Source: JASUTC01 sp964604305 (GTDB lineage: Bacteria; Thermotogota; Thermotogae; MWEM01). From it: a stretch of 6,498 nucleotides of DNA. A model generated the notes under the pieces. That model ran no database searches, had not been told where the DNA came from, and saw nothing but the letters and a program-made list of their open reading frames with translations. The DNA lies in assembly GCA_964604305.1 (NCBI GenBank), contig CAZRYM010000121.1, positions 1-6,498 on the forward strand. The letters run 5' to 3'. The position numbers and the translations under genes are program-made. Positions 6,409 through 6,498 of the stretch are shown here, piece by piece. How positions within the stretch are numbered: position 1 is the first letter of the stretch; the number at the start of each line of letters is the position of its first letter.

Positions 6409-6498
6409 ATGCGTGTATCAATTCGAATTAAAACCATCGCTGGCCATTCAGACAATCTTTTAAAAAAAAAGGAGAACAACATTGACACCATTAATGCA
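6409..6498 (+). CDS. Partial ORF running off the window, unknown product
   Basis: Thirty codons from ATG 6409 are open to the last base, beginning MRVSIRIKTIAG and ending in a Lys/Asn-rich stretch. I do not recognise the protein, and too little is present for a family call. The Shine-Dalgarno is strong. A nine-A tract (6462-6470) followed by GGAG forms a second good Shine-Dalgarno inside the ORF, 7 nt before a TTG at 6482 in the +1 frame. So this may itself be another short leader ORF overlapping the true gene, or simply the N-terminus of a longer protein with a KKKENN segment. It lies downstream of the terminator at 6246-6284 and may depend on readthrough from the promoter at 6043-6070. Confidence 0.45.
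   Translation, partial: MRVSIRIKTIAGHSDNLLKKKENNIDTINA

Noticed and set aside
6213..6491. 92-codon open frame on the - strand
   Set aside because: It runs through the + strand terminator hairpin and two + strand Shine-Dalgarno sites, has low-complexity Phe/Lys content from A and T tracts, and has no family resemblance.

Overview
The window is AT-rich, with strong AAAGGAG-type ribosome binding sites, extended -10 promoters and a clostridial style of protein sequence. I infer a member of the Bacillota, probably a Clostridia-class bacterium; the sequence does not identify a species. No rRNA, tRNA, CRISPR array, transposase or phage gene was seen.

Layout: an alpha/beta hydrolase on the + strand (9-788, perhaps starting just before the window) converges on a large soluble hybrid histidine kinase on the - strand (817-3525; three PAS domains, HisKA, HATPase, receiver, HPt). 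A 202-bp divergent intergenic region holds a good promoter for the kinase, a promoter for the next gene, and overlapping dyads that could be an operator. A MATE-family efflux pump follows on the + strand (3728-5212). It runs tail to tail, with a 9-bp overlap, into a carboxymuconolactone decarboxylase/AhpD-like gene on the - strand (5204-5773).

The right-hand 700 bp is the least conventional part. A 183-bp interrupted palindrome (5845-6027) lies between the AhpD-like gene promoter and a strong + strand promoter. That promoter drives a tiny unit: a perfect Shine-Dalgarno, a 24-codon ORF (6103-6177), and a strong intrinsic terminator (6246-6284). Another strong Shine-Dalgarno and an ORF cut by the window edge (6409 onward) follow with no convincing promoter of their own. 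This order (promoter, short ORF, terminator, gene) is what a transcription-attenuation leader looks like, but the regulated gene is outside the window and I could not find a clear antiterminator.

The annotated genes form no obvious single pathway. Efflux pump, peroxidase-like redox protein, hydrolase and multi-sensor kinase fit a loose stress or signalling neighbourhood, and each seems to be its own transcription unit. The kinase has no response regulator with an output domain beside it, so its final target must be encoded elsewhere.
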